From positions 7,564,001 to 7,628,000 of the forward strand of contig NZ_CP042997.1 of the NCBI RefSeq assembly GCF_008087625.1: a stretch of DNA of 64,000 nucleotides, read 5' to 3'. Position 1 is the stretch's first letter; each line of letters starts with the position of its first letter. Below are positions 19,167-29,375 of the stretch, piece after piece. A program made the position numbers and the translations under genes. The notes under the pieces are model-generated. The model was not told the DNA's origin, did not search any database, and worked only from the letters and a program-made list of their open reading frames with translations. Origin of the DNA: Aquisphaera giovannonii (GTDB taxonomy: Bacteria; Planctomycetota; Planctomycetia; Isosphaerales; Isosphaeraceae).

Positions 19167-21155
19167 TCAGTCGGCGTAACGGACCTCGCCGAATTCCCGC
19201 CTCGCCTTCTGGAATTCCTTCTCCCACTCCTCCGGCCAGCCGAACGCCTTGCGAGCCAATGGACGCAGGTCCTTCCCGGCGGCGCCGCTCAGGAAGTGGA
19301 CGAACTCGCCCCAGTTCATCTCGCGGCCGTAGCGCAGGGTCCGGTCGTCGTCCTCATAGTCCTTGGGGAAATAACGGGCCGCGAGGCCGAGGAAGCTCGC
19401 CATGAGCTTCGACTTCCCGTGGTCCCGCCAGGCCGGGAAGAAGAAGTCGCGGAACCAGTGGGTCCCGGCCCTGGGGAAGTCATCCGACTGGGCGACGAAC
19501 GCATCGAACACCCTCTTCGCCTCGCCCTCCATGCCCAGGCCGACGTAGAGGTCGTACTCGTAGATCTCATTCCACTTGCCCTGCCAGAGTCCGGAGGCCG
19601 GGGAGCCGTGGATGCCGTGGGCAACCGCTTCCACGAGGCGGCCGATCTCGAACATCGGGACCGCCGACGTCGAGGCGGGCCAGGGCCCGGGGCCGAAGTC
19701 GATGACGTTGCGCCGGTCGTGGGAGGCGTCGAAGTGGGTAGAGGAATGCCCCCCGCTGTAACGCCCCTGGTGGAAGATCGCGTAGAGGTGGCCGTCGGGG
19801 CCGAGGTCGCCGTAGGTCTGCTTCGAGTACTTCCAGACCTTCGAGAGCAGCGGGACGATCCATCGCGTCGACTCGTCGCGGGGGACGTCGTCGTCGAAGT
19901 ACACCGCGACGTCGTCGGTGGCCTCGACGAGCTTGACGAGCTGGTCGTGCTCGAACCAGTGTTCCTTCCAGGTCGGCCGCGGGTCCGAGGGCCTCCGGCC
20001 CCTCCCCGGCCGCCCCGGCCCGCCCCCCGCGCCGCCCCTGGCCGGGCGATCGGCCCTGCGAGGCCGGTCCTTCGGCGCATCGATCGACGCCAGCCATTCC
20101 TCGTTGAGGGCCTCCGCGGACTTGCCCGTGAGGCGGGCCCAGGTGGCCTCGTCGTAGCGGACGTCGCGCAGCGCCCGGTCCAGCTTGCGGACGATGTCGG
20201 GGTCGTGCTTCCTGGCCACGAAGTCGAGGAACGTCGCCGTGGTCCGGTAGGCGCCGTCGTAGTTGGCGGTCATCGGGTTCACGGGCCCGGCCTTGCCCGG
20301 CTCGTAGACGAAGAAGCGGATGTAGTCGTCCATGCCCTCGACGAGCCACGACGGGCACCGCGGCGTGCCGTAGCCGCGATAGCCCTGGATCAGGTGGACC
20401 GTCTCGTGGATGATCGCCCCGCGGTCGTCGCGATGCCCGTCGAACCAGGCGACCGACGCCGTGATGTGGTTCCGGCCCGCCTCGGCGACCCCGCGGTAGT
20501 CCTTGCGGAATTCCAGCCGCGCGCGGCCGGGCGGCGTGCACGGGCCGTCCACGAGGGTCAGGACGAGCGTGTCGTACCACTGCTCGCAGAGCCGGGCGGT
20601 CTCGTCCGCCCAGGTCTTCAGGCCGGGCTCGTCGTCGCAGACGACCGTGAGCTCGAACGGGTGGAGGTACGGCTTCACCCGGTCGGACTCGATCGCGAGC
20701 TCGCGGACCTCCAGGGGATGCCCCAGGTCGCGGGCGGCCGCGATCCGGATCGCGCGGATCGGGCCCCCGGAGATCGTCGCCCTGGCCACGCCGCGGGCGT
20801 CGAAATCGGCCACGCGCTCGAACTTCGCCCCGTCCTCGGAGACCTCCAGCACGCCCGCGTCCAGCGGCTCGGAGCCATCGGGCCGGCCGGTCGTCACGCC
20901 GACCGATTTGACGGATGCGGCCGCGTCGAACGTCAGCGTCAGGGAGTCGCCCGCCTTCGCCGGGTCCCGGGATCGGAACGAGGTCTCCGCCTTGCCGTCG
21001 AAGGCCCGCTGTCGTATGTGGTCATCCCGCGACATCAGCGGGCTCGTCATCGCGACCTTCGCCCGCCCCCTATCCGCCGCCGGCTCGCCCGCCACGGCCG
21101 TCGAGCCCACGGCCGCCGCCAGCCCGACCAGGCAATGCGTCATTCGAAACGCCAT
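19167..21155 (-). CDS. Secreted basic-secretory-protein-type metalloprotease with discoidin-like N-terminus
   Basis: 662 residues with a signal peptide (CLVGLAAAVGSTAVAG). Residues about 30-155 look like an F5/8-type C (discoidin) beta domain. Residues about 165-360 match the plant basic secretory protein family: zinc motif HETVH at 250-254 in a GAIIHETVHLIQGYRG context, followed by PSWLVEGMDDYIRFF. A basic, glycine-rich linker (365-395) leads to a second region (395-662) that ends in similar motifs but has AHGIHG at 512-517 where the zinc helix would be, so it may be a decayed second copy. Probably acts on extracellular protein or glycoprotein. Confidence 0.85.
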   Translation of the reverse strand: MAFRMTHCLVGLAAAVGSTAVAGEPAADRGRAKVAMTSPLMSRDDHIRQRAFDGKAETSFRSRDPAKAGDSLTLTFDAAASVKSVGVTTGRPDGSEPLDAGVLEVSEDGAKFERVADFDARGVARATISGGPIRAIRIAAARDLGHPLEVRELAIESDRVKPYLHPFELTVVCDDEPGLKTWADETARLCEQWYDTLVLTLVDGPCTPPGRARLEFRKDYRGVAEAGRNHITASVAWFDGHRDDRGAIIHETVHLIQGYRGYGTPRCPSWLVEGMDDYIRFFVYEPGKAGPVNPMTANYDGAYRTTATFLDFVARKHDPDIVRKLDRALRDVRYDEATWARLTGKSAEALNEEWLASIDAPKDRPRRADRPARGGAGGGPGRPGRGRRPSDPRPTWKEHWFEHDQLVKLVEATDDVAVYFDDDVPRDESTRWIVPLLSKVWKYSKQTYGDLGPDGHLYAIFHQGRYSGGHSSTHFDASHDRRNVIDFGPGPWPASTSAVPMFEIGRLVEAVAHGIHGSPASGLWQGKWNEIYEYDLYVGLGMEGEAKRVFDAFVAQSDDFPRAGTHWFRDFFFPAWRDHGKSKLMASFLGLAARYFPKDYEDDDRTLRYGREMNWGEFVHFLSGAAGKDLRPLARKAFGWPEEWEKEFQKARREFGEVRYAD

Positions 21156-21360
21156 CAGTCATTGTCCTCTGTGGGGAATTCCGATACCGCAAGTCCTAAG
21201 ATAATCGGGGCACACGCCGCTGTCGTCCCGGCTCCGCCCCGAGGCGCGCCCGCGCGTGGTCGCAGAGGGCTATCGGCGACGTTCGTTCTGCCGTAAGCTG
21301 GCGTATCCCCCCGGGGGGGAGCTGGATTCCGAGGCGATCAGGCGACGAGGCGGGACGCGG

Positions 21361-22401
21361 ATGAAAGACGACGACAAGGCCGTGTATCTCGGCACCGATT
21401 GCGGTGCGACGACTTCGAAGGTGGGGGCGGTCTGGGGGGATGGGACGGTCGTCTCGACGAAGCTCCTCCAGCGGGTCACGAGGAGCCAGGACGGCCCGGC
21501 CGCGGTGGTCGCGAGCTGGGTGGACGCCGCGAGCGACTTCCTCTCGCAGCACGACCTGACCTGGGACCAGGTCCACGGCGCCGGGCTGGCGATCCCGGGG
21601 CCGTACCAGCGTTACGGCGTCCTCGACAAGTCGCCCAACCTGCCGGACACCTTCACCGGGTTCGACGTCCACAACGCCTACGCCGGCGCCCTGGCCGACC
21701 GCGCGGGCCGGCCCATCCCCCTGGTCGTGGGAAACGACGGCAATCTCGGCGGCGTCGGCGAGGCCCAGCACGTCCGCGGCCGGGGCCACGGCACCGTCCT
21801 GCTGCTGGCCCCGGGATCGGGCCTCGGCTGCGCCTTCGTGGACGAGCGTGGCCTGCCGCTGGACGGGGACACCCTCGCCGGGATGGAGGGGGGCCACGTC
21901 CCGATCCCGCTGCACCTGCTCGGCGCCAAACCGTACCCCTGCGGCTGCGGCCGGACCTGGGGGTGCGTCGAGGTCTACACGACGCTCTCCGGACTGCCCT
22001 ACCTGCTCGAGGAACGCCTGGAGAAGTACCCGGACCACGAGCTGGCGAAGTCCGGCAAGCCGATGAAGGAGCGGGCCTTCGCGCTGCGGACCCTCGCCCA
22101 GAACGGCGACCCGCTCGCCCTCGAGATCTTCGACTTCCAGGCGAAGGCCCTGGGGATCCACGTGGCGGTGATGGCGATGGCCGTGGACCCCAGGTATGTC
22201 GTCATCGGCGGCGGCCTGATGGACCCGGAGGCCACATCCGACGCCTTCCGGGAACGCTACCTGGGCGTGGTCCGCGACACGGCGCTCCCCCTGCTCTGGC
22301 CGGCCCAGCGGACGACGCTGACGATCGTCCCAGCGTCGCTGGGCGACCTCTCGCAGTCGATCGGCGCCGCCCTCGTGGCCCTCTACCGGAGCCGCTCCTG
22401 A
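21361..22401 (+). CDS. ROK-family sugar kinase (glucokinase-like)
   Basis: 346 residues. The N-terminal phosphate-binding segment is YLGTDCGATTSKVGAVW. The catalytic aspartate lies in VVGNDGNLGGVGE, and the ROK zinc site is GGHVPIPL...CGCGRTWGCVE (about 178-202). VVIGGGLMD is the second nucleotide-binding segment. These point to an ATP-dependent hexose kinase; the precise sugar is not decided by sequence. Start chosen at MKDDDKAVYLG. It is divergent from the metalloprotease gene (205 bases) and convergent with ndh. Confidence 0.9.
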   Translation: MKDDDKAVYLGTDCGATTSKVGAVWGDGTVVSTKLLQRVTRSQDGPAAVVASWVDAASDFLSQHDLTWDQVHGAGLAIPGPYQRYGVLDKSPNLPDTFTGFDVHNAYAGALADRAGRPIPLVVGNDGNLGGVGEAQHVRGRGHGTVLLLAPGSGLGCAFVDERGLPLDGDTLAGMEGGHVPIPLHLLGAKPYPCGCGRTWGCVEVYTTLSGLPYLLEERLEKYPDHELAKSGKPMKERAFALRTLAQNGDPLALEIFDFQAKALGIHVAVMAMAVDPRYVVIGGGLMDPEATSDAFRERYLGVVRDTALPLLWPAQRTTLTIVPASLGDLSQSIGAALVALYRSRS

Positions 22402-22430
22402 TCCTCCGCCAAAGGCTCGACCGGCCGAAG

Positions 22431-22468
22431 CCCGGGAGGGTGGCTCGCACCCAGATTCAACTCCCGGG
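22431..22468. terminator. Possible hairpin between ROK kinase and ndh
   Basis: CCCGGGAG (22431-22438) pairs with CTCCCGGG (22461-22468), with an inner GGTG/CACC pairing at 22439-22442 and 22448-22451. The right arm lies inside the last codons of ndh. No T-tract. Confidence 0.35.
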
Positions 22469-23785
22469 CGACCGCGAGAAGCTGGCGAGGGTCGGCTTGG
22501 GGCCGGGCCCCGGGATCGCCACCGGGATCTTGGGGTCGCCCGTGATCAGTCTGGCGCCGCGTCCGAAGGTGAAGAGCTGCCAGGCCCAGTTGAAGAGCAC
22601 CGCGGTCCGGTTCCGGAAGTTGACCAGCGAGAGGACGTGGACGCAGGCCCAGAGCAGCCAGGCCAGCAGCCCTCCGAACTTCAGCCGGCCGATCTGCGCG
22701 ACGGCCCGCCCGCGGCCGATGGTCGCCAACGTGCCCTTGTCGCGGTAGACGAACTTGCGCCGATCCGGCGGCACGACCTCGCCCCGGGCCTCGGCGGCGA
22801 TGAGCTTCGCGGCATGCTTCCCCATCTGGATGGCGGCCGGCGCGACCCCCGGAACGGGCTTGCCCGGCTCCACCTCGGCCGCCGCCATGTCGCCGATCAC
22901 GAAGACGCCGGGCGCGCCCGGGACGGTCAGGTCCGGGGCGACCATCACCCGGCCCGACCGGTCGAGCGGTGCGCCGAGGGTCCTGCCGATCGGGTTCGCC
23001 TTCACGCCGGCCGCCCAGAGGACGTTGCGGGCCGGGACGAACTCGTCGCCGATGGTCACCCCCCCCTCGGTCACGCCCGTCACCCTGGAATTCAGCATCA
23101 CCTCGACGCCGAGCTTCTCCAAATCCTTCTTCGCCCGCTCGCCGAGCGACGGGTCCAGCCCCGGCAAGAGGCGGTCGCCCCCCTGGAGCAGGAGCACCCG
23201 GGCGGTCTTCGTGTCGATGTTGCGGAAGTCCGCGGGGATCGCCTTGGCGGCGATCTCCTTGATCGCGCCGGCGAGCTCCACGCCCGTCGGCCCGCCGCCG
23301 ACGATGGCGAACGTCAGGGCCGCGCGGCGGCCCTCCTCCCCGACCTCGTACTCGGCGTCCTCGAACGCGAGGAGCAGCCTGGTCCGGATCGTCGTGGCGT
23401 CCTCCACCGACTTCAGGCCGGGCGCCAGGTGCTCCCAGTCGTCGCGTCCGAAGTAGGAGTGGGTCGCCCCCGCGGCCAGGATCAGCCAGTCGTAGGGGAT
23501 CTCGCCGCCTTCCACCACCACGACCTTGCGGGCCGCGTCGATCGCGGTCGCGTGCGCCAGCGCCACGCGGCAGTTCGCCTGCTTGTGCAGGATGTGCCGG
23601 ATCGGCGAGGCGATGTCCGCCGGCGACAGCGCGGCGGTCGCCACCTGGTAGAGCAGCGGCTGGAACGTGTGGTGATTCTTGCGATCCAGCAGGAGCACCT
23701 CCACGGGCGCCTTGGCAAGCTTCTTGGCCGCCTCGAGCCCGCCGAATCCGCCCCCGATGATGACGACGCGTTTTCTCTCTGCCAT
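22457..23785 (-). CDS. ndh: Type II NADH dehydrogenase (NDH-2)
   Basis: 442 residues. Non-proton-pumping flavoprotein that passes electrons from NADH to quinone at the inner face of the membrane. FAD motif [15 protein letters not shown] at the N-terminus, [18 protein letters not shown] (typical of NDH-2), NAD motif [13 protein letters not shown] near 160, and FVIGDMA near 290. The C-terminus ([21 protein letters not shown]) is hydrophobic and should anchor it to the membrane. Start at MAERKRV; a TTG five codons upstream is the alternative. Confidence 0.94.
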   Translation of the reverse strand: MAERKRVVIIGGGFGGLEAAKKLAKAPVEVLLLDRKNHHTFQPLLYQVATAALSPADIASPIRHILHKQANCRVALAHATAIDAARKVVVVEGGEIPYDWLILAAGATHSYFGRDDWEHLAPGLKSVEDATTIRTRLLLAFEDAEYEVGEEGRRAALTFAIVGGGPTGVELAGAIKEIAAKAIPADFRNIDTKTARVLLLQGGDRLLPGLDPSLGERAKKDLEKLGVEVMLNSRVTGVTEGGVTIGDEFVPARNVLWAAGVKANPIGRTLGAPLDRSGRVMVAPDLTVPGAPGVFVIGDMAAAEVEPGKPVPGVAPAAIQMGKHAAKLIAAEARGEVVPPDRRKFVYRDKGTLATIGRGRAVAQIGRLKFGGLLAWLLWACVHVLSLVNFRNRTAVLFNWAWQLFTFGRGARLITGDPKIPVAIPGPGPKPTLASFSRSPGS

Positions 23786-24203
23786 CGCGATTGACTGCAA
23801 CCTCGGTGGGTTCCGGAGGCGAGGGGCCGTCGTTGACGGACGACGTGGATGTACCCCAGGATGCTCCGACGCGCCGATCGAATCAAGGCCGACGGCGGTC
23901 GGGGGGGCCCGCCGGGATCATCCACGTCTCGCAGATGAGCGAATCCTGGGCCCGAGCGAGGGCGGATTCCCCGGGAAGGATTGGCCTGCACCCCGGATCT
24001 TCGCCGCGGATCGCTTCGCACTCCGGGGACGCGCCACGGACGATGGGGCGGAATCGCTTTTCGGCTTGCCGAGCCGATGTCGGCACGACGCCCGTCCCGT
24101 CCGCGAGGCCCTGGCACGGGCCCGGACTCGGTGGGATGATGAGCCGAGGGCCCGCCGGGTCGGCGGCCCCGCAACTCCTATCGCTCCCGTGGTGCTCTCC
24201 CCC
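23786..24203. other. Divergent intergenic region between ndh and glpK
   Basis: About 420 bases that must contain the promoters of ndh and glpK. Open frames continue through it, but none has recognisable protein features. I found no clear operator. Confidence 0.35.
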
Positions 24204-25715
24204 ATGCTCATCCTCGCACTCGACCAGGGCACGACCAGCTCGCGGGCCATCCTCTTCGACGAGGCGGGGGCCGTGAGGGGCGTCGCCCAGAGGGAATTCC
24301 GCCAGATCTATCCGAAGCCGGGCTGGGTCGAGCACGACCCCTCGGAGATCTGGTCCTCGCAGATCGGGGTGGCGGCGGAGGTGCTCGGCCGGTGCGAGGT
24401 CGGCCCGCGAGACGTGGCGGCGATCGGGATCACCAACCAGCGCGAGACGACCATCGTCTGGGATCGCGCCAGCGGCCATCCGATCCACAACGCCATCGTC
24501 TGGCAGGACCGGCGGACGGCCCCGCTCATGGACCGGATGAAGGCGGACGGATCCGAGGCCCTGCTCCGCGAGCGGACCGGGCTGGTCGCGGACCCGTACT
24601 TCTCGGCGAGCAAGGTCCGGTGGATCCTCGACGCCGTGCCGGGGGCTCGCCAGCGCGCCGAACGCGGAGAGCTCGCCTTCGGCACCGTGGACTCGTGGCT
24701 CGTCAGCCGGCTGACCGGCGGGAAGCTGCACGCGACGGACGCAACCAACGCGAGCCGGACCCTCCTCTTCAACATCCACACTCGGCAGTGGGATGATGAG
24801 TTGCTGGGGCTCTTCGGCGTCCCCCGCGCGATGCTCCCGGAAGTCCGCGACTCGAGCCACGTCTACGGCGAGGTCACGGCCGACCTGGCGCCCGGCAACG
24901 TCCCGATTGCGGGGATCGCCGGCGACCAGCACGCGGCCCTCTTCGGGCAGCAATGCCGCCGCGGCGGGATGCTGAAGAACACGTACGGCACCGGATGCTT
25001 CATGCTCATGAACACGGAGGGGGACGCCATCGCGTCGTCCCGGGGCCTGATCACGACGCCAGCCTGGAGCCTCGGGGGCAAGCTGACCTATGCCTTGGAA
25101 GGGAGCGTCTTCGTCGCCGGCGCGGCCGTCCAGTGGCTGAGGGACGGGCTCGGCCTGATCGAGTCCGCGTCGGACATCGAGCCCCTGGCGGACTCGGTGG
25201 AGGACGCCGGCGGCGTGTACCTCGTCCCGGCGTTCACCGGCCTGGGGGCCCCCTACTGGGATCCGCACGCGCGGGGCGTGCTGGTCGGGCTTTCGCGGGG
25301 CGCGTCGCGGGCCCACCTGGCGCGGGCCGTGCTGGAATCGATCGCCCACCAGTCGGCCGACCTGGCGGAGGCGATGGAGGCCGACGCCGGCCTCGGGCCC
25401 AGGACGCTCCGCGTGGACGGCGGCGCGTCGTGCAACAACCTGCTGATGCAGATCCAGGCCGACCTGCTCCAGGCGCCGGTCGAGCGGCCCGTCGTCACCG
25501 AGACGACCGCGCTGGGTGCCGCCTTCCTGGCCGGGCTGGCCGTGGGCTTCTGGAAGGACGACGACGAGCTGGCGGGTAGCTGGACGCTGGATCGACGCTT
25601 CGAACCTCGCATGTCTCCCGGCCATGCCGCCGAGCAACGTCGGCAGTGGCGGCGGGCGGTCGAGCGTGCTAAGGGATGGGCCGAGGCCGATTCGGCCGGC
25701 ACCGTGCCCGCGTGA
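24204..25715 (+). CDS. glpK: Glycerol kinase
   Basis: 503 residues, the family length. Phosphorylates glycerol with ATP to sn-glycerol 3-phosphate. FGGY kinase hallmarks: [15 protein letters not shown] at the N-terminus, [12 protein letters not shown] with the substrate-contacting Arg-Glu, [13 protein letters not shown] with the catalytic Asp, and [19 protein letters not shown] near the C-terminus. Start chosen at MLILALDQG; the upstream sequence lacks a good ribosome binding site, and a GTG four codons earlier is possible. glpD follows 57 bases later and uses its product. Confidence 0.96.
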   Translation: MLILALDQGTTSSRAILFDEAGAVRGVAQREFRQIYPKPGWVEHDPSEIWSSQIGVAAEVLGRCEVGPRDVAAIGITNQRETTIVWDRASGHPIHNAIVWQDRRTAPLMDRMKADGSEALLRERTGLVADPYFSASKVRWILDAVPGARQRAERGELAFGTVDSWLVSRLTGGKLHATDATNASRTLLFNIHTRQWDDELLGLFGVPRAMLPEVRDSSHVYGEVTADLAPGNVPIAGIAGDQHAALFGQQCRRGGMLKNTYGTGCFMLMNTEGDAIASSRGLITTPAWSLGGKLTYALEGSVFVAGAAVQWLRDGLGLIESASDIEPLADSVEDAGGVYLVPAFTGLGAPYWDPHARGVLVGLSRGASRAHLARAVLESIAHQSADLAEAMEADAGLGPRTLRVDGGASCNNLLMQIQADLLQAPVERPVVTETTALGAAFLAGLAVGFWKDDDELAGSWTLDRRFEPRMSPGHAAEQRRQWRRAVERAKGWAEADSAGTVPA

Positions 25716-25772
25716 GCCTGGTCCGCAGAGACATTCGGGGCACCCGGCCGCGCTACGCCGCAGGAGACGGGC

Positions 25773-27335
25773 ATGAATCGCGACGAGATGATGGCGAAGC
25801 TCTCGGACCGATCCATAACGTGGGACGTGGTCGTCATCGGCGGCGGCGCGACCGGAATCGGTGTCGCCGTCGATGCGGCGGCACGCGGCTACCGGACCGC
25901 GCTGCTCGAGCGGTCGGACTTCGGCAAGGGCACGTCCAGCCGCTCGACGAAGCTCGTGCACGGAGGCGTCCGGTATTTGCAGCAGGGGAACGTCAGCCTC
26001 GTGATCGAGGCCCTCCGCGAGCGGGGGCTCCTGATGAAGCTGGCGCCGCACCTCGTCGGCAACCTGCGGTTCGTCGTGCCGAATTACGCGTGGTGGGAGG
26101 CCCCCTTCTACGGCATCGGGATGAAGGTGTACGACCTGCTGGCGGGTCGGTACGGCTTCGGGCCGTCCAAGGTCCTCTCGAGGGAACAGACCCTGGCCCT
26201 CCTGCCGACGATCCGGACCGACGGGCTGCGCGGGGGCGTCCAGTATTTCGACGGCCTGTTCGACGACTCGCGACTGCTCATCAACCTGGCCCAGACCGCC
26301 TTCGAGCATGGCGCCACGGTGGCGAACTACGTCCGCGTCGATCGGCTGCTGAAGGACGCCGAGGGCCTGATCAGGGGCGTCGTGGCGCAGGACCTGGAGG
26401 CCGGGGCGGAGCTCGAGCTGTCGGCCCGCGTCGTCGTAAACGCCACGGGCCCCTTCGCGGACGCGCTGCGGCGAGCGGATGATCCTTCCCTCGGGCCGAT
26501 CATCGCGCCCAGCCAGGGCGCCCATGTCGTTCTCCCGAAGGAGTTCCTGCCCGGCGACTCGGCGATCATGGTCCCGCACACCGCCGACGGCCGCGTCATG
26601 TTCGCGATCCCCTGGCACGGCCACGTCGTCGTGGGGACGACGGACGTGCCGATCGACCACGTCCCCGTCGATCCGGCCCCGATGTCAGACGAGGTCGACT
26701 TCATCCTGGAGACTGCGGCCGGATACCTCGCCAGGCCGGCGACGCGGGCCGACGTGCGGAGCGCCTTCGCGGGCATCCGGCCGCTCGTCCGCGCCGGGGA
26801 GGGGACGAGCACCGCGGCCCTGTCCCGGGACCACCACCTCGAGATCGCGCCGTCGGGCCTGGTCACCATCTGCGGCGGCAAGTGGACCACCTACCGCCAC
26901 ATGGCGGAGGATACGGTCGATCAGGCGGCCATCGTCGGCGGCCTGCCCGAACGTCCCTGCCCGACCCGCGAGCTCTTCATTCACGGCTCCGCCGAGACGC
27001 TACTCGGCGAGGATCCGCTGTCGGTCTACGGCTCGGACGCGATCGCCATCCGGTCGCTGGCCCGCTCCTCGGGGCGCCTGGCCGGCCAACTCCACCCCGA
27101 TCTGCCGATCGTCGCCGCGCAGGTCGCCTGGGCGGCCCAGCAGGAGATGGCCCGGACCGTCGAGGACGTCCTCTGCCGCCGCACCCGCGCGGCGTTCCTG
27201 AACGCCCCGGCCGCGCTCGCCATGGCGGCCGACGTCGCCTCGATCCTGGCCGCGGAACTTGGCCGGGATGATGCCTGGGCCGCGTCGCAGGTCGAGGCAT
27301 TCCGGCCGATCGGCGAATCCTTCGTCGCCTCGTGA
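25773..27335 (+). CDS. glpD: Aerobic glycerol-3-phosphate dehydrogenase
   Basis: 520 residues. FAD-dependent, membrane-associated enzyme oxidising glycerol 3-phosphate to dihydroxyacetone phosphate and reducing quinone. FAD motif VVIGGGATGIGVAVDAAARGY (first 20 residues of it), then TSSRSTKLVHGGVRYL, AGIRPLVR and GGKWTTYRHMAE, all family signatures. It forms an operon with glpK. Its stop lies 13 bases from that of the convergent propeller gene. Confidence 0.96.
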   Translation: MNRDEMMAKLSDRSITWDVVVIGGGATGIGVAVDAAARGYRTALLERSDFGKGTSSRSTKLVHGGVRYLQQGNVSLVIEALRERGLLMKLAPHLVGNLRFVVPNYAWWEAPFYGIGMKVYDLLAGRYGFGPSKVLSREQTLALLPTIRTDGLRGGVQYFDGLFDDSRLLINLAQTAFEHGATVANYVRVDRLLKDAEGLIRGVVAQDLEAGAELELSARVVVNATGPFADALRRADDPSLGPIIAPSQGAHVVLPKEFLPGDSAIMVPHTADGRVMFAIPWHGHVVVGTTDVPIDHVPVDPAPMSDEVDFILETAAGYLARPATRADVRSAFAGIRPLVRAGEGTSTAALSRDHHLEIAPSGLVTICGGKWTTYRHMAEDTVDQAAIVGGLPERPCPTRELFIHGSAETLLGEDPLSVYGSDAIAIRSLARSSGRLAGQLHPDLPIVAAQVAWAAQQEMARTVEDVLCRRTRAAFLNAPAALAMAADVASILAAELGRDDAWAASQVEAFRPIGESFVAS

Positions 27336-27348
27336 GCCCGGCCGCGCT

Positions 27349-29271
27349 TCAGCGGGCGGGCGAGCCCCGGTCCTTCGAGTCGTCCGCACGCTCGGTCGGG
27401 TCGACGACGACGAACGTGTGCCCGGTGTGGCAGCCGTTGCAGTAGTGGTAGCCGTCCTGGCGGACGCCGCTGTAATGGTCGCCCGCATACGCGAAGTAGG
27501 AGCGTGAAGGCCGACCCGCCGAAGGCTTGCCCGACCACCGGGCGACCTTGCCCTCGGCGTCCTGGCCGACAAGGACCATCGGGCGCAGGGGGTCGCTCGG
27601 GATCCAGCCACGCAGGGCCTTGTTGTCGGCCATGGGCATGACCGCGACCTTTTCCCACTTCCCGGGCACGCGCAGCTTCACGGGGTCGTCGAACCGGTCC
27701 CGTCCGGCCGCGTAGGCCGCGACGGACGCCACATTCGGAGGCGGGGAGATCAGCGGGTTGACGCGGGGATCGACCTTCGCGGCACCGCTCCGATCGTGCC
27801 AGGGGATGGGATTGCGGATGGGGAGGTTGATCGCGAGGTTCTCGACGTAGCCCATCGGGCCCTCATAGATCTCGCCGTTGACGAGCGGGAAACTCCGTGG
27901 CTTCTCGTGGATGTCGCTGGGCGGCGTCATCTTCCGGGTCTCGGATGCCAGCCGCCGCGGATAGACGGCCGCGGGCTCGGCGTCCACGAATGCGGGGTCG
28001 TCGAAGAGTCGGCGGGGTGCGGCCGTCCCGGAGGTCCAATCGTCCGCGACCTCATAGATGCCCGTCTCCGAGGGTGAGGCCCCGACGGGCGAGGCCGCGA
28101 AGAGGACGCGATGGCCGGGCGCGGGGGTCGGGCACGAGGCGTTAAGCCGGCGACCTTCCTCGTCGCACTCCGGGCCCAGGTCCAGGCGGGCCCCGCCCTC
28201 ATACGGGAGGTCCTCGCCGGCGGCGAGCGAGCTGGGGGCGGTGCGGATGTAGCCGTGGTCGGCCTGGGCCAGGCGCGTGGGCGAGCCGGGGGACGGGGCC
28301 GTCATGAAGGCGATCCGGCCGTTGAACAGCGGCCTGGGACGCCACACGGGCTCGCGGGACTTCACGGCGTAGGCGAGCTGGGCGCCGTTGGTCATGACCA
28401 TCGCCCCCATCCAGTTGTCCGCGGGCCGGGTCAGGTGTTCCCCGCCCATCGAAACCGGCTCGACGCCCTCGAGGTCCGCGCGGACCGCCTCGCGATTGCG
28501 GCTCCAGAGGCTGAAGAGGACCTGGTTCGAAGGCAGGAGGACGGGCCAGCGGTCGTTGTTGCGATTGCCGGTCAGGGGGGTCGGGGCCGCCGCGTCGGGC
28601 GCCCAGGCCCAGATCTGGGTGGCCCGGCGGCTGTGATCGCGGCCGAGGTCCGGCATCCGGCTGGAGGCGAAGGCGAAGCCGTTCGGGCCCAGGTCGGCGG
28701 GATCGACGTCGTCGAAATCCCGCCTCCGCCTCTCGTCATCGGGGATCCGCGAGCCGTCGGCCCGGAAGCGGAGCGGCGGCACGGCGACGCAGCCTGGGTC
28801 GTCGGGGCCGCCGGTCAGTCGCTCCAGCCCCGACCCGTCCGGCCGGACCTGGAAGATCCGCCAGCGGTCGTTCCGGTCCGTGCGGCCGGCGAACAGGACG
28901 CGTGTGCCGTCTAGGGAGACGGACGGGCTCATGACGTCGATGATCGTGGACCCGTCGGCCAGAGGCCGGTCCCAGGTCAGCTCCCGCATGCGGCCGTCCT
29001 CGAGCACGCGAAGCCGCCCCTCGCGGGCGGCCCAGGGGACCCGGACCGGCTCCCGATACGGCTCGGACTCGGGTGCCTCGGGCTGGAGGCTGGCCGGCTC
29101 GGTGCGTGAGGTGAAGACGATCGCGGCCTCGCGACGATTCGCGGCTGGCGCGGCCGGCACGCCGGCGGGCGTCGCCATGCCGCGGCGGGTGGCGGCGTAG
29201 ATCCCGACGAACAGGATCGAGGCCGTGATGGAGGCCAGGAGCAGCGTCCCGGGCGTTCGGCGGATCGGCAT
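27349..29271 (-). CDS. TolB-like beta-propeller with C-terminal c-type haem motif
   Basis: 640 residues with an N-terminal signal anchor (TLLLASITASILFVGIYAA). Repeats of the TolB/WD40-like type follow (SPSVSLDGTRVLFAGRTDRNDRWRI at about 115; NRNNDRWPVLLPSNQVLFSLWS at about 235), giving a beta-propeller. Near the end, YHYCNGCHTGH supplies one CxxCH haem motif (about 610). It is probably an exported or membrane-anchored electron-transfer or sensing protein. Downstream of the lipoprotein-DUF1559 pair on the same strand, 104 bases from it. Confidence 0.8.
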   Translation of the reverse strand: MPIRRTPGTLLLASITASILFVGIYAATRRGMATPAGVPAAPAANRREAAIVFTSRTEPASLQPEAPESEPYREPVRVPWAAREGRLRVLEDGRMRELTWDRPLADGSTIIDVMSPSVSLDGTRVLFAGRTDRNDRWRIFQVRPDGSGLERLTGGPDDPGCVAVPPLRFRADGSRIPDDERRRRDFDDVDPADLGPNGFAFASSRMPDLGRDHSRRATQIWAWAPDAAAPTPLTGNRNNDRWPVLLPSNQVLFSLWSRNREAVRADLEGVEPVSMGGEHLTRPADNWMGAMVMTNGAQLAYAVKSREPVWRPRPLFNGRIAFMTAPSPGSPTRLAQADHGYIRTAPSSLAAGEDLPYEGGARLDLGPECDEEGRRLNASCPTPAPGHRVLFAASPVGASPSETGIYEVADDWTSGTAAPRRLFDDPAFVDAEPAAVYPRRLASETRKMTPPSDIHEKPRSFPLVNGEIYEGPMGYVENLAINLPIRNPIPWHDRSGAAKVDPRVNPLISPPPNVASVAAYAAGRDRFDDPVKLRVPGKWEKVAVMPMADNKALRGWIPSDPLRPMVLVGQDAEGKVARWSGKPSAGRPSRSYFAYAGDHYSGVRQDGYHYCNGCHTGHTFVVVDPTERADDSKDRGSPAR

Positions 29272-29375
29272 GGCGTGCCCCGCGGGTCATTCATCTGGGG
29301 GAACCGCCCCGGCCCGAGGCGACGGGGTCGCGGGCCTCGGGCCGGGCGGGGATGGCGTCGGATACGACGGCCGGC

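Noticed and set aside
23679-24203. N-terminal extension of glpK by 175 residues
   Set aside because: Runs antisense into ndh and lacks FGGY-kinase similarity; the kinase motif begins at MLILALDQG.
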